A DNA stretch of 64,000 nt, taken from Cenococcum geophilum 1.58 (Eukaryota > Ascomycota > Dothideomycetes > Gloniales > Gloniaceae). Both the position numbers and the translations under genes were made by a program. How positions within the stretch are numbered: position 1 is the first letter of the stretch; every line of letters starts with the position of its first letter. Positions 35,401 to 48,800 of this stretch are shown here, piece by piece. The stretch lies in the NCBI GenBank assembly GCA_001692895.1, contig KV748213.1:124001-188000 (forward strand), given 5' to 3'. The notes under the pieces were generated by a model. It searched no databases. It saw only the letters and a list, made by a program, of their open reading frames with translations, and was not told where the DNA came from.

Positions 35401-37409
35401 TTTAAGGATAACACTTAAATTTATAAATTAAGTGGCAAGATTAATAGTTTAAGGTATTAATAGATTGTAGAGCAATAAGGAACTATATCTTATTAATAGC
35501 AGTTAAAAAATAGGGTTACTACATAGAAAAAAGGAGTACCCTTACCTATTAGTAATAATTTTAGGGGATCTAATAGCCTATAGAGGAGGTATTATCAATC
35601 TTAAAATAGGACCTATTTAGTTAACTATTAAAGGAAAATAAATTAAGATATCTTTTAATATATTACCATTAGGGAATAATAAGGCAGTATTAGGAATGCC
35701 CTAGTTATAAGAATATAATCTAAAGATTAATTAGATTATAGGTTAGGTTAATATTAGGGATACTTAATAACGCAAAATGCGACAATAATCTAAGTTAGTA
35801 TAGTACTAAGTAGGAGCAACCTATAAGGAAACGGAAAAAGGATTAAGCTATATACTAAAGAGATACTATAAGTATAGTAAGAAACTATAGTTACTAGAAA
35901 GTAAAAAACTATTAGAGTATATAGTATAGGATTATAAGATAGAATTAAAACTAGGAATAAGTTTAAGGTTCTTTCTAATCTATAAGCTTACTAAAGAAAA
36001 AGGTAGAGCATTAAAAGAGTTTATCTAGGAAAACTTATAGAAGGGATATATTAGACCATTATAGTTATTAGCAGGTTATCTAGTACTATTTATATTAAAG
36101 AAAAATAGTAAACTAAGGCTGTGTATTAACTATAGATAGTTAAATAGTATTACTAGGAAGGATAGGTATCCTTTACCCTTAATTAGTAAAATCTAAGATA
36201 GGATAAGTAACGCGCAAATCTTTATAAAGATAGATCTGAGATAGGTATACCATTAGATTAGGATTAAGGAAGGTAATAAATAGAAGGCAGCCTTTAGGTT
36301 AAAGGAAAGACTATATAAACTATTAGTTATATAATTTAGGCTTATAAACGTACTAGTAACGTTCCAGAAGCGTATTAATAATATATTAGGAGAATATTTA
36401 GACGAATTTGTTATAGTATACCTTAAAAATATTATTATCTACTTAATAACTAAGAAAGAGTACGGAGAATACATTAAATAGGTTTTAAAGAGACTATAAG
36501 AAGAATAGATGCTAGTAGCAATTAAAAAATGCGAGTTCTTTACTAAAAAAGATTAATTTTATTGGATTTATTATTAAACTAAGCTAACTTAGTATAGATT
36601 TAAAAAAGATTAAGGCTATAGTAAATTGGTAAGAACTAGAGAATATTATATAGTTAAGATTTTTTTTAGGGTTTTGCAATTACTATAGAAGGTTTATAGC
36701 GCAATAGTTAAAGGATATTAAACTATTTACGCGACTAATAAAGAAAGAAGAACTATAGGTATAGGGAGAGGAATAGAAAGGGTTGTTTAAAAAGGTTAAA
36801 GAGTTATTTACCTAGGAGCTAGTTTTTAAGATCTATTAACTAGGACTAGAGACGGTTATAGAGATAGATGTATTAGATTATATACTAGGGGTATACTTTA
36901 TATAAAAATATTAAAATAGATAGCACCTAGTAGCATACTATAGTTAGAAGATAATACTACTAGAGTTAAACTATAATATCTACAATAAGGAGTTATTAGG
37001 TATAGTTATAGTACTAAAGAAATAGAGAGCATTCTTATAAGGCATAAAGAAACTATTTATAGTTAAGATGGACTATAAGAACCTAATAGGATTTCTAATA
37101 ATAAAGGAACTTAATTAAAGATAGGTTAGATAGGTAGAGATACTTATAGAATACTATTTTAAGATTTAGTATACTAAGGGTATAGATAATACGAGAGTAG
37201 ATGCTTTAAGTTAAAAAGCTAAACTATAAAATAACGAGAAGCCATTAGGGGCTTTACTGCGAAAAGATATAGATGGACTAATTAGATATAATTATCCAAA
37301 AATTATAGCAACTTAAGAGGAACTAGGTAGAGTTTATAAGTTATTAGAAAGCTTTTAGGTATAAAGGATCTTTAAAATATAGCTAAAAGAATAGTTAGAA
37401 TATCTAGGA

Positions 37410-37834
37410 TGTTACGGACGCTTTAAGTACGATGTTATAACTACTTGGAGAAGAGACGGAAGAAGCTAGTTGGTTGATTTAGGCATGGTCTAGGATGGAG
37501 CCGATAGAACTATATGACGAGGAATAGTAACCGAGGTTATATAATATGCTACATATTAAACGAGAGGAACGAGAGGAACTTACATACCTTATGTATAAGA
37601 CGTATATTATATATAAGAAGGATTTTATAGGAGTACGGTTGTGTATTTAAAGACCCTTAGTCTCTACCTAGATAGTTCCTTCCTTGTAGTAATTCTTAGA
37701 ATATAATTAGAGTTAATCTGTTGGGCAACTACTCCACTAGTTATTATTACGTTGTTAACTTTTATACTTATATTTCCTATATACTTAGCCTAATAACGAG
37801 CCTACCGTAGTTCTTGCTATAAGGTTCCGTTATA
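37410..37834 (+). repeat. 5' LTR of gypsy element C
   Basis: 425 bp, TGTTACGG...TCCGTTATA; pairs with 44936-45360. Confidence 0.92.
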
Positions 37835-40800
37835 TAATTACTACTTAGTTATAGTATTAATATAAGAAGTTAAACAACATGCTACTAAAAGCAGCTACTA
37901 TAACGCCATTAATAGTAGCAACTACTTTAAGGACAGGAGGTGATACTAGTATAGTAGATACTAACTTACAGTAACCTATAACGGTTAGACAGCTATAGGA
38001 AATAGTTAACTAGCTAATAGCTAATAATACAATATTGGAAGAAAGATTTAATGGGATAGGAGCAGCAAAGATTAAGCTACTATTAATTAAGAGATTTATA
38101 GAAGAGAGGTTAAAGCTTAAAGGATTCCTTATGCAGATACACTTTAAGGTCTTATAAGAAGGAGTAAAGTTACCTACGCCTATGGATCGGATAGCCTATG
38201 TAGGACTATTCTTATTAGGAAAAGCACTTAAGTGGTTTAAACCTTACCTTATAGAGATATAGGTAAACGGAATGACGACTACTAACTAAGACGTGCGATT
38301 TATATTCTTAAGTTAGGAAGGATTTATAGAACGACTTACGCAGATATTTAGAGACCTGGAAGGAATAACTATAGTAAAAAGAAAACTTTAGAACCTCGTA
38401 TAATGAACTTTAGCAATTAAGTATATAATATAGTTTTAGATACTAGCAATATAAGTAGAGTGGAATAATAGGGCGCTTATGGTATAGTATAAATAGGGAC
38501 TTAAGGCTAAAGTCTAGGACGCGATTATCCTAATGGAAGATATGGATACCCTAAGGGAACTAATAGATTAGGTAATTAAGATTAATAATTAGATCTACTA
38601 AAGGGAACAGGCTAAGAGAGGCTAGGATAGAGTTTTATAGTTATATAAGGCGCAGAGTACGCAACAATAAAAGCTAAGTTAGAAACTATAGTATGGCGCA
38701 GAGCTAATGGACCTAAGTGGCACTAAAGAAGCCTATAAGAGATGGAGCAAACTATAGAAACCCAGAGGATAAGGATTAGGTAATTAAAGGTCTAAGAAGT
38801 AGAGGCTAAATTAGGGATCTTATTAGTAGAAGACATTTAGGCGGACTCTATAGCAAGAGAAATGGTTTAAAGAAGGAGCTTATATAAATTGCGGAAAACA
38901 GGGTTATTATATTAGAGACTATAGAAGTGGGTAGAGTTACTACATAGTAAAGAGTATAAGACTAGCAGACGATATACACGTATAAAGGGACGATAATATG
39001 CTGCGAGGAATAAAAGAATGTTTAATTAAAAGTTTTGCGTTTTGTTATAATAACGTATACTAAATTTATAAGGATGCTAAGTATGGCGTAAGCTATTAGC
39101 TATAAGAGCTAGCACCTATAGAATATAAAGGAACTAATAAACCAGTTCGCAGATTGGATATTAAGGACGATAAATTCGACCTAGGCGAAATATTCTATAA
39201 CGATAAGGTAATAAGGGCCGCTTATTAGAAGCGAGTAGACCTTAAAGATATTATACTAGAGGTAGAGGATAATTCCATTATAGAATAAGGAATATTAGTA
39301 GGGATTAAAACCCTACTAGATATAATATCTATCGCTTTATAAGACGTAAGAGAAGTAGGATAGCAAACTACTTCAGCACTTAATAAAGGCAAAAGGCCAA
39401 AGGCTTAAGATTCTTATAGCGAGATAAGAGACAACTAAGATTCTTAAAATGAGATAAGGCAAGCTTAAGGACCTATAACGGACGATAACCAATGGAGTAG
39501 AGTAGTAGCTTAGTTTAAAGATATATAAATAAGCTTGGGATAGAAGTTCCTATAGGTATAAGACTCTTAAGACGAGATAAGTGAGATTTAAGACTCTTAA
39601 GATAAGATAAGAATACTAAGTAAGCTTAGTTGGACTAAGGCTAGAGCTAAGCTTAAGTTAGAAGCAAGCTTAGGATTAAAGAACCTAAGGGGTTAAGAAT
39701 TCGGAGTATAAATTAGGACACCTATAGATAAGAGGTAAGGGGCTTCTTTATAGATTAGAGAATCTATAGTATAAATAGCAATTAGACTAGGAGACGAATA
39801 TATAGACCTAGAGGATTTACTAGTTAAACGAAGTGTTCGGATTAAAGATTAAAAAATTAATACTAGAATTAAGAAGTAAGATAACTTTAAGGATTAGAGC
39901 GTAAGGCGCAAACTAAAAGAAACTATAAAAGAGTTTAGGTAAAGAATTATCGCATAGTAAGAACAGAAACTAGATAAGAGATCTAGTATATTAGGACGTA
40001 TAAAGGACAGAGCACTAGTATAAAGAATTACTAATAGACTGAGAGTAGGCATACTAAGAGCTAAGTAGCTTACTAAATTGGAAGATAAAGAGGATTTAAG
40101 GATTTTAACTAGGTTCGAGGAATAATATATAAAGGGCTGTTATAATATAGTAATAAGAAGATACTTCCTTACGGACAGACCGTATACACTCTAGCAGCTG
40201 TACTAAAAGTGGTATAGGCAAAGGCATAATAATAAGTAGGAAGATTTCTATATATAGTTGGATAAAAAAGTTATTTAGGACCACCCGATTATAGAGAAGG
40301 CTATAACATATATTAAAGGAGCCTTAATTATAATATTAAAGGATCTAGAGGAACGTTTAGAGGACTAGAGAAGTAAGAGGCGCATCTTAGTACCTGTAAA
40401 TAAAGTTATAACGTTTAGATTAGCATAATAAAGATTTAAACTTAAGGATAAAGATAAGCTAAGAGTTAACCTAAAGCACCTAGTACACTATACGTTATTA
40501 TAGATTATGTGCGTGGATAATATATATAAAATATATAAGAATCTAAAGGAAAAGAATCGGAAATACCTTATAAGGATGTACTGGATAATAAATAAGTAAT
40601 AGTATAAGAATGCTAAATATATGTATAGATGGCATCTAGCAGAGGTCTAAGAGGAAGGAAGTTTAGTACTTTAACTAGAAAGATTCCTTACGGAAGAATG
40701 CTTAGACGGACAATAGTGGTGGGAATGCCTAGAAAACACGTATTTATAGTATATTAAAGATAAAAAGCGAACTAGGCATTGGCTAAAGAGTAAGCTAAGT

Positions 40801-43800
40801 GCACTAGGATTAAGCAGCTAATAGTTGGGAAAAGTAGAGGCCTATAGGACTAGAGGGAGCTAGTAGTAGAGCCTTAGACCCTTAAAGGAATTTAAGGACG
40901 ACACCTAAATTTATAAGTTAATTAGTAAGATTAGCAGTTTAAAGCGCTAATAGATAGTGGAGTAACGCGAAACTATATCTTACTAGCAGCAGTTAAGAGA
41001 ATAGGACTACCTTATAGATAAAAGGAGCAATTTTACCTATTAGTTATAATTTCAGGAGATCTAATAACCTATGGAGGAGGGATTATTAATCTTAAAATAG
41101 GACCTATTTAGATAACTATTAAAGGGAGATAAATTAAGATGTCTTTTAATATCCTACTATTAGGACAGGATAAGGCAGTATTAAGTATACCTTAGTTATA
41201 GGAATATAATCTAAGGATTAATTGGATTATAGGTTAGGTTAATATTAGAAATACTTAACGCCGTAAGATGTAATAATAAGCTAAGATGGTATGGTACTAA
41301 GTAGGAGCAACTTATAAAGAAATAGAAAAAGGACTAAGTTATATACTAAAGAGATACTATAAGTATGGTAAGAAACTATAGTTACTAGAAAGTAAGAAGC
41401 TATTAGAATATATAGCATAGGACTATAAGATAGAGTTAGAACTAGGAATAAGTCTAAAGTTCTTTCTAATCTATAAGCTTACCAAAGAAGAAGGTAAAGT
41501 ATTAAAAGAGTTTATTTAGGAAAATCTATAAAAGGGATATATTAGACCATCGCAGTTATTAGCGGGTTATCTAGTACTGTTTATACTAAAGAAAAATGGT
41601 AAACTAAGGCTGTATATTAATTATAGATAGTTAAACAGCATTACTAGGAAGGATAGGTATCCTTTACCCTTAATTAGTAAAATCTAAAATAGGATAGGTA
41701 ATGCGTAAATCTTTATAAAGATAGATCTAAGATGGGCGTACCATTAAATTAGGATTAAGAAAGGCAATAAATAAAAGGCAGCCTTTAGGTTAAAGGAAGG
41801 ACTATATAAGCTATTAGTTATATAATTCGGGCTTATAAACATACTAGCAACGTTTTAAAAGCGTATTAATAATGTGTTAGGATAATACTTAGATAAATTT
41901 GTTATGGTATATCTTAACGATATTATTATCTACTTAATAACTAAGGAAGAATACGGGGAATACGTTAAATGGGTTTTAAAGAGACTATAAGAAGAACAGA
42001 TGCTAGTAGTAATTAAGAAATGCGAGTTCTTTACTAGGAAGACTGATTTTATTAAATTTATTATTAAACTAGGCCAACTTAGTATAGATCTAAAGAAGAT
42101 TAAGGCTATAGTAAATTGGTAGGAACCAGAGAACGTTATATAGTTAAGATTGTTCCTAGGGTTTTGCAATTACTATAGAAGGTTTATAGCGCAGTGGTTA
42201 AAGGATATTAAGCCACTTATGAGGTTAATAAAGAAAGAAGAACTATGGGTATAGGGAGAGGAGTAAAAAGAACTCTTTAAAAAAGTTAAAGAGTTGTTTA
42301 CCTAGGAGCCAGTTCTTAAGATCTATTAACTAGGACTAGAGATAGTTGTAGAGACGAATATATTAGACTATATACTAGGGGTATGCTTTATATAAAGGCA
42401 TTAAGACGGATAGTACCTAGTGGTATACTATAGTTAAAAGATGACACCACTAGAGTTAAACTATAATATCTATAATAAGGAGTTATTAGGTATAGTTGCA
42501 GTATTAAAAAAATAGAGAGTATTCTTATAAGGTATAGAAAAACTATTTATAGTTAAGATAGATTATAAGAACCTAATAGGATTTCTAATAATAAAGGAAC
42601 TTAACTAAAGATAGGTTAGATGGGCAGAGATGCTTATAGAATACTATTTTAAGATTTAGTATACTAAAGGTACAGATAATACGAAGGTAGATGCTCTAAG
42701 CCGTAAAGCTAAACTATAAAATAAGGAGAAGCTATTGGGGGCTTTATTACGAAAGGATATAGACAGATTAATTAGGTATAATTATCTAAGAATTGCAGCA
42801 ACTTAAGAAGACGATAAACTAGAGAAAGTCTACGAGATACTAGAAAGCTTTTAGGTATAAAGAATTCTAGAAGTATAGCTAGAAGATTTATAGACGGATA
42901 TATACGAAAATTAAGAAGCGAAGTATATCCTAAGAAGTATAGTAGAGTAGTTTATGGAAGACTTCTATAAGGGACTAACTTAAGGACATAATGGAGCTAT
43001 GGGCTTAGTGTTGAGACTTTAGGAGGAGTATATTATTAACGGAATTTAGAGAATAGCTAGAAAAGTTATAAAAGAATATTTAGATTGCTAAAGGAATAAA
43101 CTAATAAGGCATAAGCTATATAGAGGGCTATAACCTATTAAAATACTAAAAAGACTATGGGAGGTTATATTATAGGACTTTATTATTAAGTTACTAAAAT
43201 TAAAAGATCCTATTACTGGATAAGATTATAACGCGATCTTAGTAATAATAGATAAGCTTATAAAGTGGGGATACTTTATAGCATATATAGAAGAAATCTT
43301 AGCGGAAGATGTTACTAGAATCTACATTAAAGAAGTGTTTATAAGATATGGAGTACTAAGTAAGATTATATCGGATAGAGACCTAAGATTTATAGTAGTA
43401 TTTTAGGAAGTGTTCTTAGCAAAGTAAGGAGTTTAAGTAGTAACTTCTACTATATACCATCCGCAGATAGACGGTTAAATAGAAAGATTAAATTAGACGC
43501 TAGAGTAGTATCTAAAGCATTATGTTAATTATGTATAGAATAATTGGGTATTACTATTACTAGTTATATAGTTTATATACAATGTAACACCTTAAGAAGG
43601 AATAGGCATATTACTATTTAAGGCAAATTACGGATATAAGCCAAGAACATTATTGTTACTACGGTAAGTAAAGAAAATAAGTAGTATAGCTAAAGAAAGA
43701 ATAAAGACATTAATGAATCTTTATATAGACCTTATAGAATTAGTAAAGAAAGTATAAGAAAGAATAAAAAGGTACTATAATGCTAAGAGATTTAAGGGAC

Positions 43801-44289
43801 TAGATCTTAAGGAGGGAGATAAAGTATAGNTACTANANAAAAATTTCAAGAGTTAATAACTAAGTAAGAAGTTAGACTATGTTAAACTAGGACCTTTTAA
43901 AATTACGTAGAGGATTTTACTGGTTATATTTAAGTTAAACCTACTAGCTAAAATAAAGATCTACCCTATATAGTATATTATAATGCTAAAGCTAGTATAT
44001 AGGAATATTAAGCCACCGGTTTATAAAGTAGACACGTATAGAGGATAAGAAGAAGATAAATAGTAAGTATTAAAGATCATTAATTATAAGGATATTAACA
44101 ACGAAATATAGTACGAGGTTAAGTAGATAGGCTATATTAAGACTACCTAGGAGCTACTAGAGAATTTAAAGAACGCTATAGGAAAGGTATAGGAGTATTA
44201 AAAGAGATTAGGTTAGGTAGTATTAATAAAGAAGAATTGCTAAAGAATAAGTCACCTAAGGGGGACCTAAGAAGAGCAGTTGCCGAACT

Positions 44290-44880
44290 ACTTAGATCTA
44301 TTTCCTTCTCTATTAGAGGAAAGTCCGTTCTTTTATTACCTAGTTCCTATAAACCTTATTTTATAAGTTTCTACTCCTTAGAATAAACCTTCTTACGAAC
44401 CTTCTTAAGACAAAGCAGACGAGTAGATGCCGCAATTTAAGTATTTAGGGCCTTCTGTTCTACATCACGGGAACGTTCTAACTTAGTAAGGGCTTATAAT
44501 AGTTTACCATCTAGCTGTATAGCAGTAAATTAAATATAAGACCCTAAGATAAATTAATTAGGGAACTAGACGACTATTAAGAGTAATAGGTCGCGTATAT
44601 TTAGCATTAGAAGTAAAGCGAACGTCATAGGACGAACAAATATTCGCTTTAGTACACTCTAAGTAAGAGGACGGTTATTGTAAAGATAGGTTCGCCAACG
44701 TAATATAAACTAACCCCTCTTTTAAATAACGAGAATATGGAGACGGTATAATCTTACTAAGAGATAGTATTGTAGCAATAGTGCGAGCACGACGTTGGGC
44801 GTGTAAAGAAGAAATTGCTTTAGGTATAATAAGCAATAATATTAACTAAATTAATTAGATGGATATTACACCTTTAATAA
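44290..44880 (-). pseudogene. Antisense coiled-coil-type coding relic between integrase and 3' LTR of element C
   Basis: The plus strand here shows no pol-like coding. The minus strand shows Leu/Lys/Arg/Glu-rich codon patterns resembling small coiled-coil hypothetical proteins often annotated next to fungal gypsy elements. The same block is kept in elements B (49390-49980) and the 3' fragment at 51190-51545. It is a fossil within element C. Function unknown. Confidence 0.4.
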
Positions 44881-44935
44881 ATAACTTAGAGATGTTTTAA
44901 ATCTTTAAGGATAAAGATAAAGAGGAGGGAGATAG

Positions 44936-45360
44936 TGTTACGGACGCTTTAAGTACAATATTACGACTACTTGGAGAAGAGACGGAAGAAGCTAGTTGGT
45001 TAATTTAGGCACAGTTTAGGATAGAGCCGATAGAACTATATGACGAGGAATAGTAACCAAGGTTATATAATATGCTACGTATTAAACGAGAGGAATAAGA
45101 GGAACTTACGTACCTTATATATAAGACGTATATTATATATAAGAAGGATTTTATAGGAGTACGGTTGTGTATTTAAGGACCCTTAGTCCCTACCTAGATA
45201 GTTCCTTCCTTATAGTGATTCTTAGAATATAATTAGAGTTAATCTATTAGGCAACTACTCCACTAGTTATTATTACGTTGTTGACTTTTGTACTTACATT
45301 TCCTACACACCTAGCCTAATAACGAGCCCACCGTAGTTCTTACTATAAGGTTCCGTTATA
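44936..45360 (+). repeat. 3' LTR of gypsy element C
   Basis: 425 bp, preceded by purine tract AGAGGAGGGAGATAG and followed by target duplication TAGGA. Confidence 0.92.
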
Positions 45361-46539
45361 TAGGAGAAGAAATACTATATAAATATAGAGAAGTATAGTA
45401 TATCCTAAGAAGTATAGTAGAGTATTTTATAGAAGATTTCTATAAGGGAATAACTTAAGGACATAATAGAGCTATAGGCTTAGTATTAAGACTCTAGAAA
45501 GAGTATATTATTGATAGAATCTAGGGCTTAGCGCGGAAAGTTATAAAAAAATATTTAGATTACTAAAGAAATAAACTAATAAGATATAAGCTATATAGAG
45601 GGCTACAACTTATTAAAATACTAGAGAGACTATAAAAGGTTATATTATAGGACTTTATTATTAAGTTACCTAAGTTAAAAGACCCTATTACTAGATAAGA
45701 TTATAATACGATCTTAGTAATAATAGACAAGCTTATAAAGTAGGGATACTTTATAGCATATATAGAAGAAATATTAGTAGAAGATATCGCTAGAATCTAT
45801 ATTAAAGAAGTATTTATAAAATATGGAGCACTAAGCAAGATTATATTAAATAGAGATTTAAGATTTATAGCAGTATTTTAGGAGGTATTTTTAGCGGAAT
45901 AAGGAGTAAGAGCAGTAACTTCTACCGCATATTATCCGCAGATAGATGGTTAAATAGAAAGATTAAATTAGATACTAGAGCAGTATTTAAAATACTATAT
46001 TAATTATACATAAAATAATTGGGTATTATTATTACTAGTTATATAGTTTATATATAATACAACACTATAAGAAGGGATAGGCATATTACTATTTAAGGCA
46101 AATTATAGATATAAGCTAAGAATATTATTATTATTATAATAAGTAAAGAAAACGAGTAGTATAGCTAAAGAAAAAATAAAGACATTAATAAATTTTTATA
46201 TAGACCTTATAGAATTAGTAAAAATAGTATAAGAGAAACATCAGCAAAATATAGTACCCTTTCAATGGCCTCAATGGTTGGTGGTTGACGCAATTAGCGC
46301 GCAGTTGAGGGCATTTGGCAACTCGACCGACTAGCCTATATCGTGTTTTTTTGACACACAGCCTGCGCGCAACCTGCCAGTAATCTGCGCATTTGGCAAC
46401 CATAATTATATTTACCTCTTTTATACTAATAATATATTTTAAATAAATAAAAGCTATTTTAAAGCTATTTATAAGGCTAGTAAAATAAATATTATTATTT
46501 TAGATAATTTAATATAATACAGCGATGGTTCTCTTCTAC

Positions 46540-46935
46540 CTATCTACCTATTAACTTACCTACCTACCTACATCGCCTACCTATTTACATCGCCTACCTA
46601 TCTACATCTACCTGTCCTACATTTGCCTACTATCTACATCTACCTACCTATCTATATTTTACCTACCTGTTAGCATCTACCTACCTATCTAATATCTGCT
46701 TACCTATTTGCATCTACCTACCTATTTATTATCTACTTGTCTATATCTGCCTACCTATCTATATTCTACCTACCCGTCAGCATCTACCTACCTATCTACA
46801 TCTGCTTGCCTATCTGCATCTACTTACCTATCTGCATCTACCTGCCTATCTATATCTACTTACCTATCTACATCTACCTACTTCCGTCTACATCTACCTA
46901 CCCATCAGCATCTACCTGTTTATTCCTGCCATACC
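46540..46935. repeat. Array 1 in S: CTAC/CTAT-type microsatellite
   Basis: A degenerate array of CTACCTACCTATCTACATCT-like units, about 0.4 kb. It is read through as Thr/Tyr/Leu/Ser-rich frames, which are artefacts. Confidence 0.85.
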
Positions 46936-47024
46936 TGTCTCTATACTACCTTAATTCGATCAATCGATCAAATCGTTTATAGTATTGGCTGGCTAGTCGT
47001 TATCATTTGGCTCTAGCGAGGGGT

Positions 47025-47832
47025 TTGTCTGGTTTTGGCGACAATCGTCTAGTTCTGGCGACGGTCGTCTGGCTCTGGCAACAGTTCATCTAGTTCTAGT
47101 AACGGTCGTCTGGTTCTGGCGACGGTCGTCTAGTTCTGGTAACGGTCGTCTAGCTGGCGACGGTCGTCTGGTTCTGGCGACAGTCGTCCTAGTTCTAGTA
47201 ACGGTCGTCTGGCTGGGCGACGGTCGGTCTAGTTCTGGTAACGGTCGTCTAGCTGGCGACGGTCGTCTGGTTCTGGCGAGGCAGATCCGTCTAGCTCTGG
47301 CAACGGTCGTCTGGTTCTAGTAAACGGTCGTCTAGCTATACCAACGGTCGTCTGGTTCTGGCGACGGTCGTCTGGTTCTGGTAACAGTCGTCCTAGTTCT
47401 AGCGACGGTCGTCTGGCTCTAGCAACGGTCGTCTGGTTCTGTTAACGGTCGTCTAGCTAGCAACGGTCGTCTGGTTTCTAGGCGACGGTCGTCTGGTTTC
47501 TAGTAACAGTCGTCTAGTTCTAGCGACGGTCGTCTAGCTCTGGCAACGGTCGTCTTAGTTCTGGTAACGGTCGTCTAGCTAACAACGGTCGTCTGGTTCT
47601 GGGCGACAGTTCGTCTAGTTCTAGTAACGTTCGTCCTGGCTGGCGACGGTCATCTGGTTCTGGTAACGGTCGTCTGGCTAGCGACGGTCATCTGGTTCTG
47701 GCGACGATCGTCTGGCTCTGGCAACGGGTCGTCTAGTTCTGGTAACGGTCGTCTGGCTGGCGATGGTCGTCTGGTTCTGGTAACGGTCATCTAGTTCTAG
47801 CGACGGTCGTCTAGTTCTAGCAACGGTCCTCT
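47025..47832. repeat. Array 2 in S: about 21-23-bp minisatellite
   Basis: About 36 copies of units like TGGTTCTGGCGACGGTCGTC. Each holds GACGGTCGTC, whose GACG and CGTC arms are inverted. Variant units (CTAGTAACGGTCGTCT) differ mainly by C-to-T and G-to-A transitions. Confidence 0.9.
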
Positions 47833-47949
47833 GCTGGCTGCCGTTCTGGTGCCTCCCTAGGTAGGGAGGATATAAAGAAGGAAGGAAGGGTAAAAAATAA
47901 GGTAGCTAACATAGGGTAGAGGGCAAGCGTGTAGAGGCTATCGGGAATA

Positions 47950-48275
47950 TAGCGGGGACCCGATGCAGAGCTTCGTGTAGAGCCTCTGTACGCAGAGCTT
48001 CTCGCAGAGCCTCGTGCAGAGCCTCTGTACGCAGAGCTTCGCGCAGACCCTCGCGCAGACCCTCGCGCAGACCCCTCGTGCAGAGCTTCGTGCAGAGCTT
48101 CCGTGCAGAGCCTCTGTACGCAGAGCTTCGTGTAGAGCCTCGTGTAGAGCCTTATGCGAAGCTTCGTGCAGAGCTTTGTGCAGAGCCTCTATGCGCAGAG
48201 CTTCGTGCAGAGCCTCTGTATCGCAGAGCTTCATGTAGAGCTTCTCGTGTAGAGCCTCATACAGAGCCTCTAAGT
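47950..48275. repeat. Array 3 in S: about 27-bp minisatellite
   Basis: Units built on GCAGAGCTTCGTGCAGAGCC with interspersed CTCTGTAC. The array yields Ala/Arg/Cys/Ser-rich frames on plus and Leu/His/Glu-rich frames on minus, both artefacts of the repeat. Confidence 0.9.
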
Positions 48276-48364
48276 AATAAGACTATAAGATTGTATGAGA
48301 TTGTATAAGATTGTATAAGATTATATATAATAGTTAAATATATAGTATATAACTTTACCTTAAT

Positions 48365-48800
48365 CGCACGTTAAGAAATATACAGTTAGCTTTTAAAGTT
48401 GTTAAGTAGGTTAACTGTATATTAAGTTAGTTAAATTATATATTAAGTAGGTCAACTGTGTGTTAAGTTAGTTAAATTGCATATTAAGTAGGTCAACTGC
48501 GTATTAAGTTAGTTAAATTGCATGTTAAGTAGGTCAACTATATATATTAAGTTAGTTAAATTGCATATTAAGTAGGTTAACTGCGTGTTAAGTTAATTAA
48601 ATTACATGTTAAGTAGGTTAACTGCGTATTAAGTTAGTTAAATTACATATTAAGTAAGGTCAACTGCGTATTAAGTTAGTTAAATTATATGTTAAGTAGG
48701 TCAACTGCGTGTCGAGTTAGTTAAATTACATATTAAGTAGGTTAACTGCGTGTCAAGTTGGTTAATTGCGTATCGAGTTGGTTAAATTACATGTCAATTA
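48365..48800. repeat. Array 4 in S: about 41-bp minisatellite
   Basis: Roughly ten composite units alternating AAGTAGGTCAACTGCGT and TTAAGTTAGTTAAATTGCAT, with T/C and A/G variation. Confidence 0.9.

Larger units (their letters stand above)
37410..45360 (+). mobile_element. Ty3/gypsy LTR retrotransposon C (full length, fossil, nested in B)
   Basis: 7951 bp, with LTRs of identical length (37410-37834 and 44936-45360, 425 bp each) and a 5-bp target duplication TAGGA at 37405-37409 and 45361-45365 within element B. Order: gag from about 37870 with a zinc-knuckle-like YINCGKQGYYIRD block (about 38885-38925), protease (DSG block about 40955), reverse transcriptase (about 41550-41950), RNase H (42300-42720), integrase (about 42950-43760) and a chromodomain-like end (about 44050-44230). 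A 0.6-kb region with antisense coding character and a purine tract before the 3' LTR (44921-44935) complete it. It is the youngest gypsy insertion in the nest but is still broken many times. Confidence 0.92.

Noticed and set aside
46708-47016. Open frames rich in Thr, Tyr, Leu and Ser
   Set aside because: They are readings of the CTAC/CTAT microsatellite in all frames; no real protein is implied.
47025-47832. CRISPR array
   Set aside because: Units of 21-23 bp follow one another with no unique spacers, in a eukaryotic context with introns and RIP; it is a minisatellite.
47938-48308. Ala/Arg/Cys-rich and Leu/His/Glu-rich frames on both strands
   Set aside because: Artefacts of the 27-bp minisatellite, whose unit length is a multiple of three.
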